The notes under the pieces are model-generated. The model was not told where the DNA came from, did not search any database, and worked only from the letters and a program-made list of their open reading frames with translations. Made by a program: the position numbers and the translations under genes. 64,000 bases of DNA from Jacaranda mimosifolia (lineage: Eukaryota > Streptophyta > Magnoliopsida > Lamiales > Bignoniaceae): the NCBI GenBank assembly GCA_018894105.1, contig CM032117.1, positions 29,430,501-29,494,500 of the forward strand, given 5' to 3'. This document shows, piece after piece, positions 21,690 through 34,600 of the stretch (its first letter is position 1; each line of letters opens with the position of its first letter).

Positions 21690-22510
21690 TTCAATTTTCT
21701 ACTCACTCATGATATAGCCTAGTTGACCTAATCATGATATTGAAAGATATGTCTTTTTCTCAAAAAACTTTAGATCCCAATGCGGCAATGTCTTAATCAA
21801 AGCAGGCGCAAGGTCAACGATTAGCCTCAAGGCTCTTCTTCTTAATAGCATCAGTCTCATAAGGCCTATGTGCTAGAGCTTTCCTTATCTTGGAGAAGTC
21901 TTCTCCAAATGTTCCAAATATCACTGAAATAACTCTGACTTTAGAGAGAATTGTCGAGGTCACTCCAACACTAGTGCTCATTGGGATTCAAGTGGTTACT
22001 TGACTTCTACTTGTAGCTTTTGCTCTTTTCTTTAGGTAAGTTCTTCTTTAGGCTGAATACCTTTTGAGCTAAATGCTTCTTAAGCTATTTTCTTTTAATC
22101 ATTTTCTCAATTTCATCATTCAAATGATGGCACTCCTTTATGGTATGTCTGCCCGCACGCTGGATATGATAATGTTTATATAGTCTATGCTTCTTAGGAT
22201 CAGACAAAGCTTTCTGCAACAGTTTTTGAATAGGACTGCTCTGTAATGTAATAGTTAGAATATGCATATCTGACACGATGAGGGACGTGTGCATGGTTAG
22301 AGTACAAGGAAAGCCATACCTTTGGTCTCTTTGCCTCTTAGTGTGGTCATCCCTTCGTCATGCATCTTGCACTTAAAGGCCTCTTGTGGGATCACTATTT
22401 CCTCTATGCCAATGTATTTCTCAGCATACATAAAGAGCTCTTTTAGCAAGGCATGTAGCTTTCCAATAATCGACATTAGAAAATTGAGATGCTTCAAGAT
22501 TTATTGAACC
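21690..22510 (-). pseudogene. Ty3/gypsy gag C-terminal remnant
   Basis: On the minus strand, LLKELFMYAEKYIGIEEIVI matches the gag motif 'ELLxRAxKYINxEE' of plant gypsy elements. It is followed by DPKKHRLYKHYHIQRAGRHT and IKECHHLNDEIEKMIKR, a zinc-knuckle-like segment (consensus KYCxFHxxxGHxTExCxxLKDEIExLI) whose cysteines are mostly lost. Downstream, VISVIFGTFGEDFSKIRKAL corresponds to the 'GVI-x-TI-x-GG' linker before the protease. Together with 18000-18858 this makes one minus-strand gag-protease region cut by the solo LTR. Confidence 0.75.
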
Positions 22511-23340
22511 AATTGGAGACTTTGAACAAGAAATGTAATAAAACCATAGTAATATCCAATGTTACCTGAGGAAATGAATGTAAGTCCATGAAAGAAGCTT
22601 GAGTAGCTCAATTTGGATATGCTAACTAGGTGATGATTTGTTATTTTTCCAATTATTTATAAGTTCTATTGGGTCCTCTTGGTTTTTTATACAGCCACAA
22701 AGAATTTTACACAGATGAACTTTGCTTGGTTCTCAATGTCAAAAGCGACAAGAAAAGTTTATGTAAGTTCGTCGTATTTTGAAACTATTCATGTAAATAA
22801 GTTTTTTAAAAAAATAATAAATGATATTATAATTACCTTTTGTAGGGTAAGTTTATAGCAGAATATCTCAAATATTCATTGTGGTATAATGCTAGAAAAG
22901 GTGAACTCCAATATGCATACTGCTGCAAACAAGCATGTGATGTGGACTATAGAGTTTATTATTGTCTTTGAGTTGAATGTTATACAACGAACCAAAAAGA
23001 TTTTTGGAACAATGCAAACTTATGTTCCATTGATGCATATCATATGCATATAATTGTTATGACTCTAAGCCATGAGCATGAATTGTTGTATTCTGATACA
23101 ATATGAGGGTGGCTTGCTGCATTCTAATACATTGTGAGGATAGCTTGCTGTATCCTGATACAATATGTCGTAGGCTTCTTGCATGAAAGGTCAAGGTCAT
23201 CAAGTACAATAAGGGAAAAGATAGCTTAGCTGTTCAGGGAAAGCAATTATGATCGCAGGCAGCCGAGTTATGGTGGCTAAACTAGATTCATTACTTAAAT
23301 ACTAGGTTTCAATACTAGTATCTAGTAATATAGTATTTTT
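22511..23340. other. No gene recognised; short 31-bp tandem repeat
   Basis: Three imperfect 31-bp copies of TTGCTGTATTCTGATACAAT-like text lie at about 23081-23170. The rest has no recognisable features. Confidence 0.45.
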
Positions 23341-23379
23341 CTTGATATTTTCAGTATACTTGACCAACTATTAAGTATT

Positions 23380-24480
23380 ATATCTCTACCTGTTGTAGTA
23401 TGAATAAGAACATAAGTGCAGAACTAGAGTGAATTCAGTACAAAACTGAATTGAAGTACAAAAATGCTAAAACATTAGTTTGTTTTTCTTTTTTGCGGAT
23501 TTTCATTATCATTCTTAGTACACTAGGGATCAAGTTGAATTTGTCTTAATTTGGCGATTGCATAATTATTAAACCATGATGTATTAGTTCTAGGACTCAT
23601 ATAGTCATTAGAGGTTCGTTGGTGTTTTATGGTGGTGTCAAAAGGATTCACTTAGCTCATGCATGAATAGTTTATACTAGTATGAATGAGAACACAAGTA
23701 GTTAGATGTGAGTGTTTGTGTTTCCAACCATTTGAACACTTACTATCACGATCATTACTTGAAGAAAAGATGATTTTATTGTATTAGGATCACTTATATG
23801 TTGTTTCATCCATCGAATTGAGGTAAACTCCAGCAAGGGTAAAGCAAGTACAAAATCACACAAAATAAGTATGGAGGTAGTGTGAAGTCAGTACAAAATT
23901 GCAGCGTTGAAGTACATAAATGTCAAAAATCGGTATTCTTTTGGGATTTTTAGTATCATTCTTAGTATATTAGGGATTAAGTTGAATCTATCTTACTTTG
24001 GTGATTGCATGATTATCAAACTATGATGTATTAGTCCTAGGACTCATATAGTCATGAGAGGTCCATTGATTTTTTGTGGTGGTATCGCAAGGATTCATTT
24101 AATTTGAAATAGGTTCAGGATATATTATAAATTAAAGGAAATAAATTAAAGAATTCATTTAGCCCATGCATGAACAGCTTATACTAGTATAAATGAGAAC
24201 ACAAGTAGTTGGATGTGGGTATTTGTGTTCTCAACCATTTGAACATGTTACCACGACCATTACTTGAAGAAAATATTATTTTATTGTATTAGGATCACTT
24301 ATTTGTTGTTCCATCCATCGAATTGACATAAACTCGGCCAAAGGAAAAGAAAGCACAAAATCACGCAATATAAGTACAAAACTAAGGTGAATTCAATACA
24401 AAACTGCAAAGCTCAAGTACAAAAGTCTCAAAAATTGGTATTTTTTTGCGTATTTCCAGTATCATTCTACATACAAAATG
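23380..24480. repeat. Large direct repeat, about 445-bp unit, two copies plus a partial third
   Basis: CATTCTTAGTA(C/T)A(C/T)TAGGGAT, GATGTATTAGT(T/C)CTAGGACTC, TCATGCATGAA(T/C)AG and ACTTGAAGAAAA occur in the same order in both units (for example 23511 and 23954). The second unit carries an extra segment of about 60 bp near 24110-24170. A partial third copy begins near 24420. No coding function is seen. Confidence 0.8.
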
Positions 24481-25129
24481 ATTTTTTTTTTCTAGATTTA
24501 GGGTATCATTCTTAATATACCCAAAATTGCATACATGTTCTCAGCATACTATTAAGATGTGCAAGGAATTTGAGATTAATATTGTATATGTAAATATATA
24601 TATATTGTATGTACCCTAAAAAACACTTCGTCTATTAACCGCATGTACCATATACCAATTTCTACAAAAACCTATACAACAAGTAAACACAAATCTGCAC
24701 AATAGCTAGCCACACAAATCTGTACAACAACTATAGATATGAATATGCACAATAGCTAAAAATATAAATTTACTCAATGTCAAGAAATCTTGATATGATA
24801 TCAACAAATCTTGATATATTACAATAGATGCAATACTAAGCAATCCAACAAAAATTCTACAAATATTAGTATGTAAAATCTAAATAGTCTATATCTAACT
24901 TGTCCTTCAAAAAGAAAAACTTAGCAGCTATCATTGGTCTTTGAACACCGTGTAATCCTTCTTTCATTGATTGTATCCCTTCCATGCACCCTCTTCATGG
25001 GCATTAATAATAAATAAAACGAGATATTAGCTAAGAGTAATGACAAGAAGGTATAACAAGCATACATATACAACAAAATGGTAAGCAAATATGTCATCAA
25101 GGTCAAGCTAATTTAGTTAGTTAGCTTCT
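24481..25129. other. AT-rich spacer, no gene seen
   Basis: Short repeats of ACAACTATAGATATGAAT-like text and AT-rich sequence. No supported open frame. Confidence 0.45.
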
Positions 25130-26400
25130 TTTCATGTACAAAGATTATGCCCAGTTCTGCCATACTCTCTATACCTAATAGCTCGAATATTAATTTTATA
25201 TGGAATTCTCTATGTCCTTTTACGACCTAGCTGAGATCTCACATCAAGTACATTAATGGTTGTTTTTTTACTACTTGGAATGTGTTCAGGTCAAAAGTAG
25301 GTGGGTTAAGTACAAGTTTGTATGTTTGTTGAAACATCTCAACCTAATAGTATTAGTGGTTAGTAAATTTATACACCGAAAGTGACACTCAATACAAGCA
25401 CATGCATACTTGCTTGGAATTCTATCAACTTGTCGTGCCCACAGTGAACAACTCCAAGTCTGCAAATCCAAAACATAGGATTTGTCATAATCAATGACCT
25501 CAAAGTTCCAACCACTAGATCTCTCTACTTTTATTGTACGAGAGGCCGTATACTTTACTGTTAGCTTCTCTATTCTACTTTGGATATAATATTCTAGTGA
25601 GTTTATTAGATATTTCTCATCGATTATGAATCATAACTATGATTTATTTTTGTACATGATCGACCATAGTTGCAACGGGCATAAATCGCAGCGTTTTTAC
25701 CTAATTATTCCAACATTCCGCTTGATTGTTGTTTATTATGCCGCATCTATCCCCAACAAATAAAGAATTTGTCCAAATTTTAGAGCTCTGACTACATGAT
25801 GAAGTCTCTAGCAAGAGGCATGAACTCCACTATGCTGTTTATATGTTGAGCATATTCTTGCCTTGTTGGAGCGTATGTAGCTTCCATGAAAACTAATCCC
25901 CATTGTTTCTTTCTTTTTGTAGGGGGATACTTTCTCATTACTTGAAATTGAAATTATATGATAATTAGGCTCATAGGGTGAACTTCATAATCTGCAATAC
26001 TTCTAGGATTTGTTTCCTTCACAGGCCTACAATACCACCTTAATTTATCAAAAGATCCCTTGTCCATCCAATGACTATTATGCACAACTATTTTCTTACC
26101 TAACCATGCTTTATGGTGTGGAGTTTTTTATGCTAAATTCTCTATGAATATCTTTCATTAAGTTGATAGGTCGGTACAAGGCTTTCCTCTCAATTTTTCT
26201 TGACTACATTAGCAACCTGAGCAGAATCAACTCTAGGATGTCCCCTTATCTGAAGGCTACCCTCATTACATGTATGTTCTATATTGAATTTCCAAATACC
26301 AAATAGTTTGCCAGTTTCATGCCTTGAGACACATATTCCCTGTTTGCAATTATTATTGCTATAATCTTGTTGGCATTATTTTTCTTATATATGAGGACGT
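25130..26400 (-). pseudogene. Decayed MULE transposase (mudrA-like), catalytic core deleted
   Basis: Read on the minus strand from 26400 downward. First FNIEHTCNEGSLQIRGHPRV and a conserved stretch with LMKDIHREFSIKNSTP, KAWLGKKIV and RPVKETNPRSIADYE (consensus 'IxxDIxxEYGIxISYxKAWRAKE...NPGT'). Then a jump to TRQEYAQHINSIVEFMP and CGIINNNQAECWNN (consensus 'TSNIAESFNNW'). Then a SWIM-finger-like segment, VIDYDKSYVLDLQTWSCS then RQVDRIPSKYACACIE. Finally YREYGRTGHNLCTC, a worn CCHC knuckle. The order of domains is that of plant MULE transposases. The DDE region between the N-terminal part and the NNNQAE motif is missing, and many stops occur. No inverted repeats could be paired with it. Confidence 0.75.
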
Positions 26401-26650
26401 TCTAGTAGCAACAACATAATCTTTAAGTTTAATTTTGAACTATTTAGTATCCTGGAATGTTTGGCCTTCTTTACAGATGCAATAACTTCAAGCATCAATT
26501 ATTTGAATTCCTCTGTAATGCTAAATCATATTGTGGCTCACTTGTAGAGGGAATGTCCTCTTTTATTTCATTCCTAAATGGGTGTTCATTGAAGAAAAAA
26601 AAAGTCAAATACATAATAATTGAGAGTAAGTGACGCAGTATCAATATGTA

Positions 26651-27615
26651 AGTACTAAAATGAACAAACTTAGTATTTAACATAGAAGAAATAAGTACTG
26701 TAATGGACTATTTCAGTATTCAACGTAGAAGAACTAGGTACTGAAGTAAACAATTCCAATATTTAACATAGAAGAGCTAAGTACTGAAATGAACAATTCA
26801 AGTATTTAATATAGGAAAACTAAGTACTGAAATGACTAAACCCAGTATTTAATATAGCAGAACTAAGCAGTGAAAAATTACAAATTCAGTATTTAACATA
26901 GAAGAGCTAAGTATTGAAATGAACTGATCCAATATTTCGCATAGAGGAACTTAGTACTAAAATAACCTAATCCAATATTTTACATAATAGAGCAAGCAAT
27001 TGAAATCATAAAATTCAATATTCAGGATACAAAAGCTAAGGGCTTGTTCGTTTATGAATTGGAGCATTTTGCCAAAATATTTTGGCAAAATGGTTTTTGG
27101 GAAATGGAGTTGAGGAATGTGATGATTGTTTGTTTATATTTTAGGTGGTAAGTGGAAAATGAATTAGGAGAATATTGTTTATTTGTTTGTGTTTTGGGTG
27201 GAGACAAGATGTCACATCAATAAATTTTTTTTTGGTTGGTAGGGTGAAATTTAAATTTTAAAATTATTTATGTATGTTTATATATAGATTGGGTAGGGGG
27301 GATAAAAAATGTGAGGGTTAAACATTGAGAAATGGATAGAAAATGAATTGTGAGGGTATTTTGGGCCTTTTAGATGTATTTTGGATAGTGGGATTGAAGA
27401 ATGTAATGTGTTGTTTGTTTGTGTTTTGGGAGTTGAAAAATATAATTTGCCAATTTACAAACAAACAAGCCATAAGTATTGAAATGACAAAAATTCTATA
27501 TTTAACATAGAAGAGTTAAGTACTCAAATGCACATATCTAGTTTTCAACATAGAAGAGTGAAGTACTGAAATGAACAAATCCAGTATTTAACATAAAAGA
27601 GCTAAGTACTAAAAA
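26651..27615. repeat. 43-bp tandem array, about 12 units
   Basis: The unit is close to AGTACTGAAATGAACAAAT followed by CCAGTATTTAACATAGAAGAGCTA. Successive AGTACTG sites fall at 26651, 26694, 26737, 26780 and 26823, exactly 43 bp apart. The array is interrupted by a 433-bp MITE and resumes in register. It ends about 0.8 kb upstream of the BASS4 start codon. Confidence 0.92.
27040..27472. mobile_element. Tourist-like (PIF/Harbinger) MITE, 433 bp, TAA target duplication
   Basis: The ends GGGCTTGTTCGTTTATGAAT and (reverse complement) TGGCTTGTTTGTTTGTAAAT match at 16 of 20 positions. TAA lies on both sides (27037-27039 and 27473-27475). Removing the element and one TAA restores the 43-bp repeat unit (GCTAAGTATTG), which fixes the boundaries. 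Confidence 0.85.
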
Positions 27616-28408
27616 CATAAAAATGTATTTTGTAAAACAAACTACATATAACTAATAATACAATAGGTACCACTTGTGACAATGGAAGTATGCGAAATTA
27701 AAAAAGTGGTACGAATTGAAGATACAAAGTATTTACCTGCTAATATAGCTACTTTGCCTTTCCCGTCCACTGGAACTTTTCTGGACAACCATCATGACAA
27801 CTAAAGTCATCTTTAAGTACAAATGCATGCTAATCATGTTGGACACATCCTCATCAGCATTCAAAGTTACATATATTTTCTTATGGGAAGCAAGGTATTG
27901 AACTGTGTAGAATTTATGACAAATTTCATACATGGAAATACAGTCTCATTAAAGTTATGCTAAATGGAAATGATATAAAGTTCACCATTGCAACACTCTT
28001 ACAGTTGATGAGGTTCTTCCACACTATCTGAAATGAAAAAAGATAAGGATAGGAAAGCACTACATTCCCTTAAGAGAGATCGAGAGAGAGAGAGAGAGAG
28101 CTGTTTAGGAATTTTAACATCTAGAAATAAATAAATAAAAAGAAAAAAATAAAATAAAATGAGGCCATTTTCATCAATTATTTTAATTGGGGAGTGGAGT
28201 TAAAATTTCACATCAAAAGTTTAAAATAAAAAAATAATGAGTGAAAACTTAATCCTAAAATGAATATTGAATTTGGCACTCTGATGCCTGGTGGACCTGG
28301 TGGTTGAAGACAGGTACAACCATTCCCCACCGTACAATACTCTTGAAGCTGAAATCCCGACAAACACTGCTTGGTGAAAACTGAAAACTAGCCGGAAAGT
28401 GTACACTG
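27616..28408. promoter_or_regulatory. Upstream region of the BASS4 gene, with a GA tract
   Basis: No coding sequence is supported. A (GA)n tract at 28075-28101 lies about 310 bp before the start codon, a position where GA-rich core promoter elements are common in plants. No clear TATA box is visible, so the transcription start cannot be placed. An (A/T)-rich block follows at 28120-28260. Confidence 0.45.
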
Positions 28409-28603
28409 ATGGCGCTAGCACTCCGTGCACTAGCCCCTCAACCCCCGATAACCGGAAGTCTGCCTTTCCGACGCCTGACTCAACTTCCTCCGCCTACGTA
28501 TTCCCCATTTTCAGGCAGCAAGTCGAATGCAGCGCCTCTTCTTTGGAAACTCTGTTCAGTTTCTACAACACGCAGTATTAGAGCAAGCGCAAAGCCCCAT
28601 CAG
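28409..28603 (+). CDS. BASS4: BASS4 exon 1 (transit peptide)
   Basis: Codons 1-65, MALALRALAPQ to ASAKPHQ, with donor CAG|GTTCCC. The ATG at 28409 is chosen because this frame joins in phase to exon 2. The overlapping ATG at 28399 opens a different frame that does not. Confidence 0.88.
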
Positions 28604-31600
28604 GTTCCCTGCCGTCCATTCTTTCAATTTATTTTCTACGGCCTAAGACAGAAATTCAACATTTTCTGTTGGAGTACAATTTCTTTTGCATGTTCTGAGC
28701 AGAAATTTACGTTGGTGTATTTCAGGGAAATGACCATGGAGAAAATCGACTTCCACAAGTTTTCAGTTCAAATTGGACCAAACCATTAGCCAGGTTTGCG
28801 GCTGACAATTTTCTACCATTAGGTATGGTGGAGTTACATATATACTTACTAAAACCTAGTAATTCCTGCCTGATATGATAAACTTTTTAGGAAATTTCGT
28901 GATTATTAAAATTAAATCCAGGCTGGTTCATTTTGAGATATAATCATGCAATTTTGTGATCATCGAAATTGTACACTGTCTGGTCTATTTTGTGTTGTAA
29001 TTCTGTTACTGTACTTGGACAGATGCAAATTTTTGCCACACAAGTGTTTTTTTTTTTTTTTTTTTTTTTTTTTTGGTTTGAACTGCACTACTTTAATTTA
29101 ATTTTTTAAGTTTTCTAGTGATTAAAAGCTTGGTTTTTTCTTTTGTTCATACACTGATAGGTGTTATGACCATTGTTGGATGAATAGAATAGCAAAGTGT
29201 ATCGAATGGTCTTTATCTAAGAACCAAAGCTGGTAGGGATGTTAGAAATGAGAGACACACCATTATTATTGTTGAATTAATAGAATATTTAAATGTATCA
29301 AATATTCTTTGTTTCAATGATAAATCTATTTTTCTTATATATATCCATCTTATTTATGTCATATTCTTTTGCAGACAAGCATGACTTTCATTTCATTAAT
29401 TGGGTGCAGTTAGAATTTAAGATAGGGGTTTCTTCTTGATCTCTCCTTGATATTATATAGAATGACAGTCTCATTTAACAGTCTAAACTATTGAAAAGAA
29501 GATACATTTGGCATTTAATATCTCTTGTCAAAATGACAACATTTCCTATTGAAAGTTAAGGCTCTTAGGACATACATATGATCTTGGAATGGGGTATGTG
29601 GAAATATATTACCATAATTTTTGAATGGTTTTAAATAGCTTGGTTTTTCTTCTCGAATTCTTTTGTTCTTATACAAAATACTAATGCTAAGTTAGTAGAC
29701 ATACAGCTAATGGACACTGATATTAGCTGTTAGTTATGGTTGATATTCATCAAGCTAAGTGAATTTGGCCCATTGTTTGTTTCATTTAATGCCAAGGGAT
29801 ACATCGTGTTTTAAACCACCAGTGATCAGTATATATCAAGGTCAATTGATAACCAATGGTGAATATTTCACAGAAAGATGAAAATGCAAAAATGAGAAAG
29901 GATGTCCATTTAAAGTATTATGTACTACTTTGGTTCAAACTTAAAATTTATTATATCAAATCACTATGAAATTTTAGGACCGTAGCTCTGTAATAATGAT
30001 ATCTTCTGATGAAGCAGCCAAACATAATATATTAGACTACACCTCTAGGAAAAAAGTTGTTCCTAGAATCACTAGTAACAACCCAGCCCCCATCCCTCCC
30101 GCCTTACTCTTGAACCATATTGAGTATAATTTTGTTCTATGAACACTTATGCTTGTTTGGATTTTTCTTATTGTACACCCTAAACAATAAAATACATCAA
30201 GCTGTACGAAGATTGGTTTTCTCACTGGAGTCCACACATACCAAGTTTAGAGGTTCAGAGACCTTCCTGTAAGCCTAAGACATGTACTTGAATTGAAGTA
30301 ACTCGGCCAATGAAGATACCATGCGACCCGGTGAATTCTTTTTGATCAGCTTATGGACAGCAAGCAGTGTTGACAAATGTCTGTTTTCTTGGTCTCTTGC
30401 ACCAATACTTGATTTCACCCACCCTACTCATGACACCAAAAAAAGAAAAAGGAAAACCATAAGAGAAATTGCCATTTCACTGCTTATGTTGTGAGATGCA
30501 AACCATGAAATCATGATATTTCTTTTGATGCTCTAAAACTTATTCTGTTGTTCAGGAAGTGCTTATGGCAATTAGAAGTTTTCTTCTTACATCTCTTAAG
30601 TGGTCTCTTGATAACTGTAACTTTCAAACAGCTACCATTCATTTCATAGAAGAATTATCTGAAAACTAGAAAGCTATTGTATATGAAATATTATAGTTAT
30701 TAACTTTAGCTACTTTTCAAGTCACCCTTACAATAATTGTCTGAGGATAACCTGTCTTAATAATGTCTCCAACTTTTTATGTTTTTCTAGCTTTCAACCT
30801 GTCCAACAATCACCCTAAAGACAAAAAGGGAAATCAAGCATAAGGGAAACAAAAAGATGATGACAACCAATTTAGGATAAATAAAGTTATGATCCAATGC
30901 AAAGTCGGGTAGAGATATACCTTTTGTCTTACCTTTTCAAGAATAATACCCTTGCTGACACGCGAACCCTGACCTTGAGGTAACACCCGAGCCCTGATCT
31001 TGATTACCTCAAAACAGATATAAAGAATTCCCAGAGAAGTTCTATAATGGCAGAAGCAAGGGATGTTACCCATACCTCACTAAGACGGTCAAATGTGTTC
31101 AATAATGTTAATTGGTAGCAGTGGCAATAAGAGGCATAAAATGTGATGCACAAAAATGTTACCATATAGCCCTCCCTATACATGGTTGCTCATTATTGCC
31201 AAGTTGTAGTGATGATTTCTTGAAATTGTTGCGTTATTTCCTTTAGCGTGGCTAATGGTGCTGTTGCACAGGTACTATGAGTGATATTTGCACCATTTCC
31301 TCTTGCAAGATCTCTCTTCAATCTAACATATTCGTATAATGGTGCTTGCAGCTCTTGTCTCTGGAGTAGTGTTAGGACTTGCAAATCCTAGCCCTGGTTG
31401 TCTTGCTGATACATATTATCTATCAAAATTTAGCACTTTTGGGATATTTATAATTTCAGGTTAGCTTTATCATGATATTACCTAGTTTTGATTTAGTTCC
31501 TTTGAATTGTTTGCGATAAACATGTTAGTTTTCAGACTTTGTGACTTATAGAATTTATCTTTAGTTCTGCTAAGGTTTTGTCAACATTTTTGTTGCATAG

Positions 31601-34600
31601 GATTGACATTGCGTAGTGATGAAATTGGTGCTGCCGTCGAAGCATGGCTAGTTGGACTCTTTGGTCTGGTATTGTCTTGAATTCGTGTTCACATTTTTCT
31701 TTTCCCTACCATCTTCGTTTTTGTATTTTATGATCAGAGGGGAGGGGGATTAGGCTTGGTGGAGGGTGGGAGTCTGTGGCTGTGGATGCTTGAAACTAAA
31801 ACTAATAAGCTTCCAGACTCTAATTTACACTCAATACATAGATAAATAGAGCAGTTCTGCAGGTTCTTTCTCGTGCATATCTCCACATGCTGTTGTACAA
31901 AAATGTTATATGTTGGATGGAAGTTACTACTGAGAAGATTACCAATCCAAAGCCTACAACTTTTCATGTTTCCTAATCTGTTTGCATCATTATAAAGGAT
32001 ATTATTTTATATAAATATTTTTGGAGGAATTTCATCTTGTAGATAAAAGTGTCCATGGTTATCTATCAAGTTCTCAACGAAAGACTTACTTTCTATGGTT
32101 CATTGTAATGCAGGCTTCAATTTTATTTTTCACTCCCTTATTTTCAAAAATCATTTTGCCGCTCAAACTCCAGCCACAAGAATTTGTCACAGGTTTGTGC
32201 CTTGATATTGCAATGGGTATTTGCATGTCATCTTTTCGGATCATAATGATAGAATTTGCAAAGGGTGATTATATGTTGGGTGAAGGTGTTTATTTGGTAA
32301 GATTAGGAAGTTCTGCACGGATTGTGTGCTTGTTGTACCAAAATGATAGAATCAAATCTTTCAAGGTCCTAACTTTTACTGGTCCCATGATGATTGTATA
32401 GTTTTCTGGTATGAGATGAACTTTGACTTTTTTTTTACTTTCCCTAGCTTCTAGATATATGTGAACTTAATGTTCTCTGACAATCCATTTTCTTTACTTT
32501 TGTCCTTATGTTTTTCAATTTTTTATTATTCATTCAGTCATTTTTATTTGCTTTTTTATTATGAAACTAAAATTATATATAAAAAACTGAGGTTAGTTTA
32601 TCTGCCCAGTCAATTGGTATATTTGTCCACTATACTTTTATATTTATGTGATAGTTTATATTGTCATCCCCGAATGCTTTAGAAATTTCCTTTAATCACA
32701 GTCTTGCTTCTTGATCATCTTTTTGTTTTTTGTTATTTTCTAAGCAACGCTGTGTGCAGAAGAAATTTTTTCCTGAACCTGTCTTTCTAGTTTATAATTT
32801 TACGTGTCTATGGAATTTTCACTCTCATGACAGTTGAACTTAAGCTGTGACATTCTTCCCTATGTGTTGTTGTGCTTTACCTATTTTATGTTTTCTACTT
32901 TTGAGGTGGATGAGTTCAGTTTATGTTTTCCTGGCTCGTGAATTGCTGGGGATCAGGTCACTCATGTGCTAAGTTGGGTTTCTTGCTGGGTTTTTAAGAA
33001 GGAACATAAAATACTGATTGAAAATAGTGAGCATAAACTCAAGAATAGAAAATTATCTGCACAACCTCTGGAAGTTACCACCAGTATCAGCAGTCTGTAG
33101 ATTCATTTTGTTTTTATTCTATTTTTTCATGGTTGAACTGTCTCACACCTATCAAATTAACTTTGAAGAATTTATTAACGAACCTTTTCACACCATAATT
33201 AGAATGGATTCTATTTCCTTTTATTGATTTTGGTATCCTCGGTGTAATACTTTTGCCCACTTTGGTTTTCTCTGTCAACTACACTGGAAAAGTATTATCT
33301 TAATTCCATCATATCTTTTGAATGCTCATTTATCTTTTATTTTCTATGAAGTCACTAAATACTAAGCATAGCATTAGAGATTCCCATGAGTTGCCATCCT
33401 GGTCAACCCCAGCAAAATCATAAACAAAAAAGAAATGAAAGGGAAAAGCAGATAGTTGGAATTGCTTTCTTTCTCCATTTCAGTGTTTTTATTTATTTAT
33501 TTATTCTCTTTTTACCTAAGACACCGGGTTGCAGAGAATCTCTCATCTCTCTCTCTCTCTCTCTCTCTTCCGCAACTTCTATTTGACATGTCAGAACTTC
33601 TGGTTTCCACAGGACTTGCTATATTTAGCTGTATGCCTACAACATTATCTAGTGGAGTTGCATTAACTCGGGTAAAATGAATTTGATGAATTATCCAAAA
33701 GAACGCGTGCGAATGATTTCTCAAACCAGAAAGAAAAGTTGCTGTTAGTTTGACTGCAGTTTTGATTTGATAAAACACAGCTAGCTGGAGGGAACTCTGC
33801 GCTTGCTCTTGCGATGACTGTGATATCCAATCTATTAGGAATTTTATTTGTAAGTTCTAGGGCTGTACTACCAATACACCAGACACTCGGATTTCTTTTT
33901 GCATGTAATGGATGCCATATGTTCAACACTGGCATAATGCCGACAGCTTGTGTATCTAAATTTCAAGAAGCTGGTTAACTGTTGGTGATTTATTCTGATA
34001 ATTTGAAGATGTTTGTAAAAGCAGAAGTGATGCATATTACTAAGAACTCCTTAAAGAAACTAATTTTAAAAATCAATGTCAACAAATTAAAAAATTCTCT
34101 ATCTAAGAAGTTGAAGGGTAATTCCATCCAAAATTGGGTAGAAGTTAATGGTTAGATTTTTGGAATGAAAAACTTAATGAAATGGATTTTTTGGACCGAA
34201 AAATAATTCCATTTGCTTTATGGATATAAAAGTTAATTTTAAGGGGTTTTTAGTAATTTTATTTGGATCATTTGTATTGGCCAACTTCGAATTCTTATAG
34301 AAATTACTACATTGACACACTTCTATCCCCATATTTTATCAGGGAAAAAGAAGGACTAAATCTTGTTTTAGGTTCATCTAGGACCAGTCACTTCTGCACT
34401 GGGTGTCCACGGCTTTCTTTCTTACATCTTTGGGCAGTCTGGTGTGCTATTGTCAGTTTCTTTACTTTTGGCATTTGTTTTATAGGATTAAGCAAGACTA
34501 ATCCAACATTGTTCTATTTTTGGCATTTTGACATCTTTGCTAGCAGTCAACTAGGCCAATCAGCCATATGCTGAGACATTCCCAAGGGAGACATGGAAGA

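Noticed and set aside
26495..26683. Minus-strand 62-codon frame next to the decayed MULE
   Set aside because: It runs into the 43-bp array and shows no MULE transposase motif.
28399..28581. ATG 10 bp upstream of the chosen BASS4 start
   Set aside because: It is in another frame, stops after 60 codons and cannot join exon 2 in phase.
30834..31073. Minus-strand 79-codon frame in BASS4 intron 2
   Set aside because: No domain is recognised and it overlaps ordinary AT-rich intron sequence.
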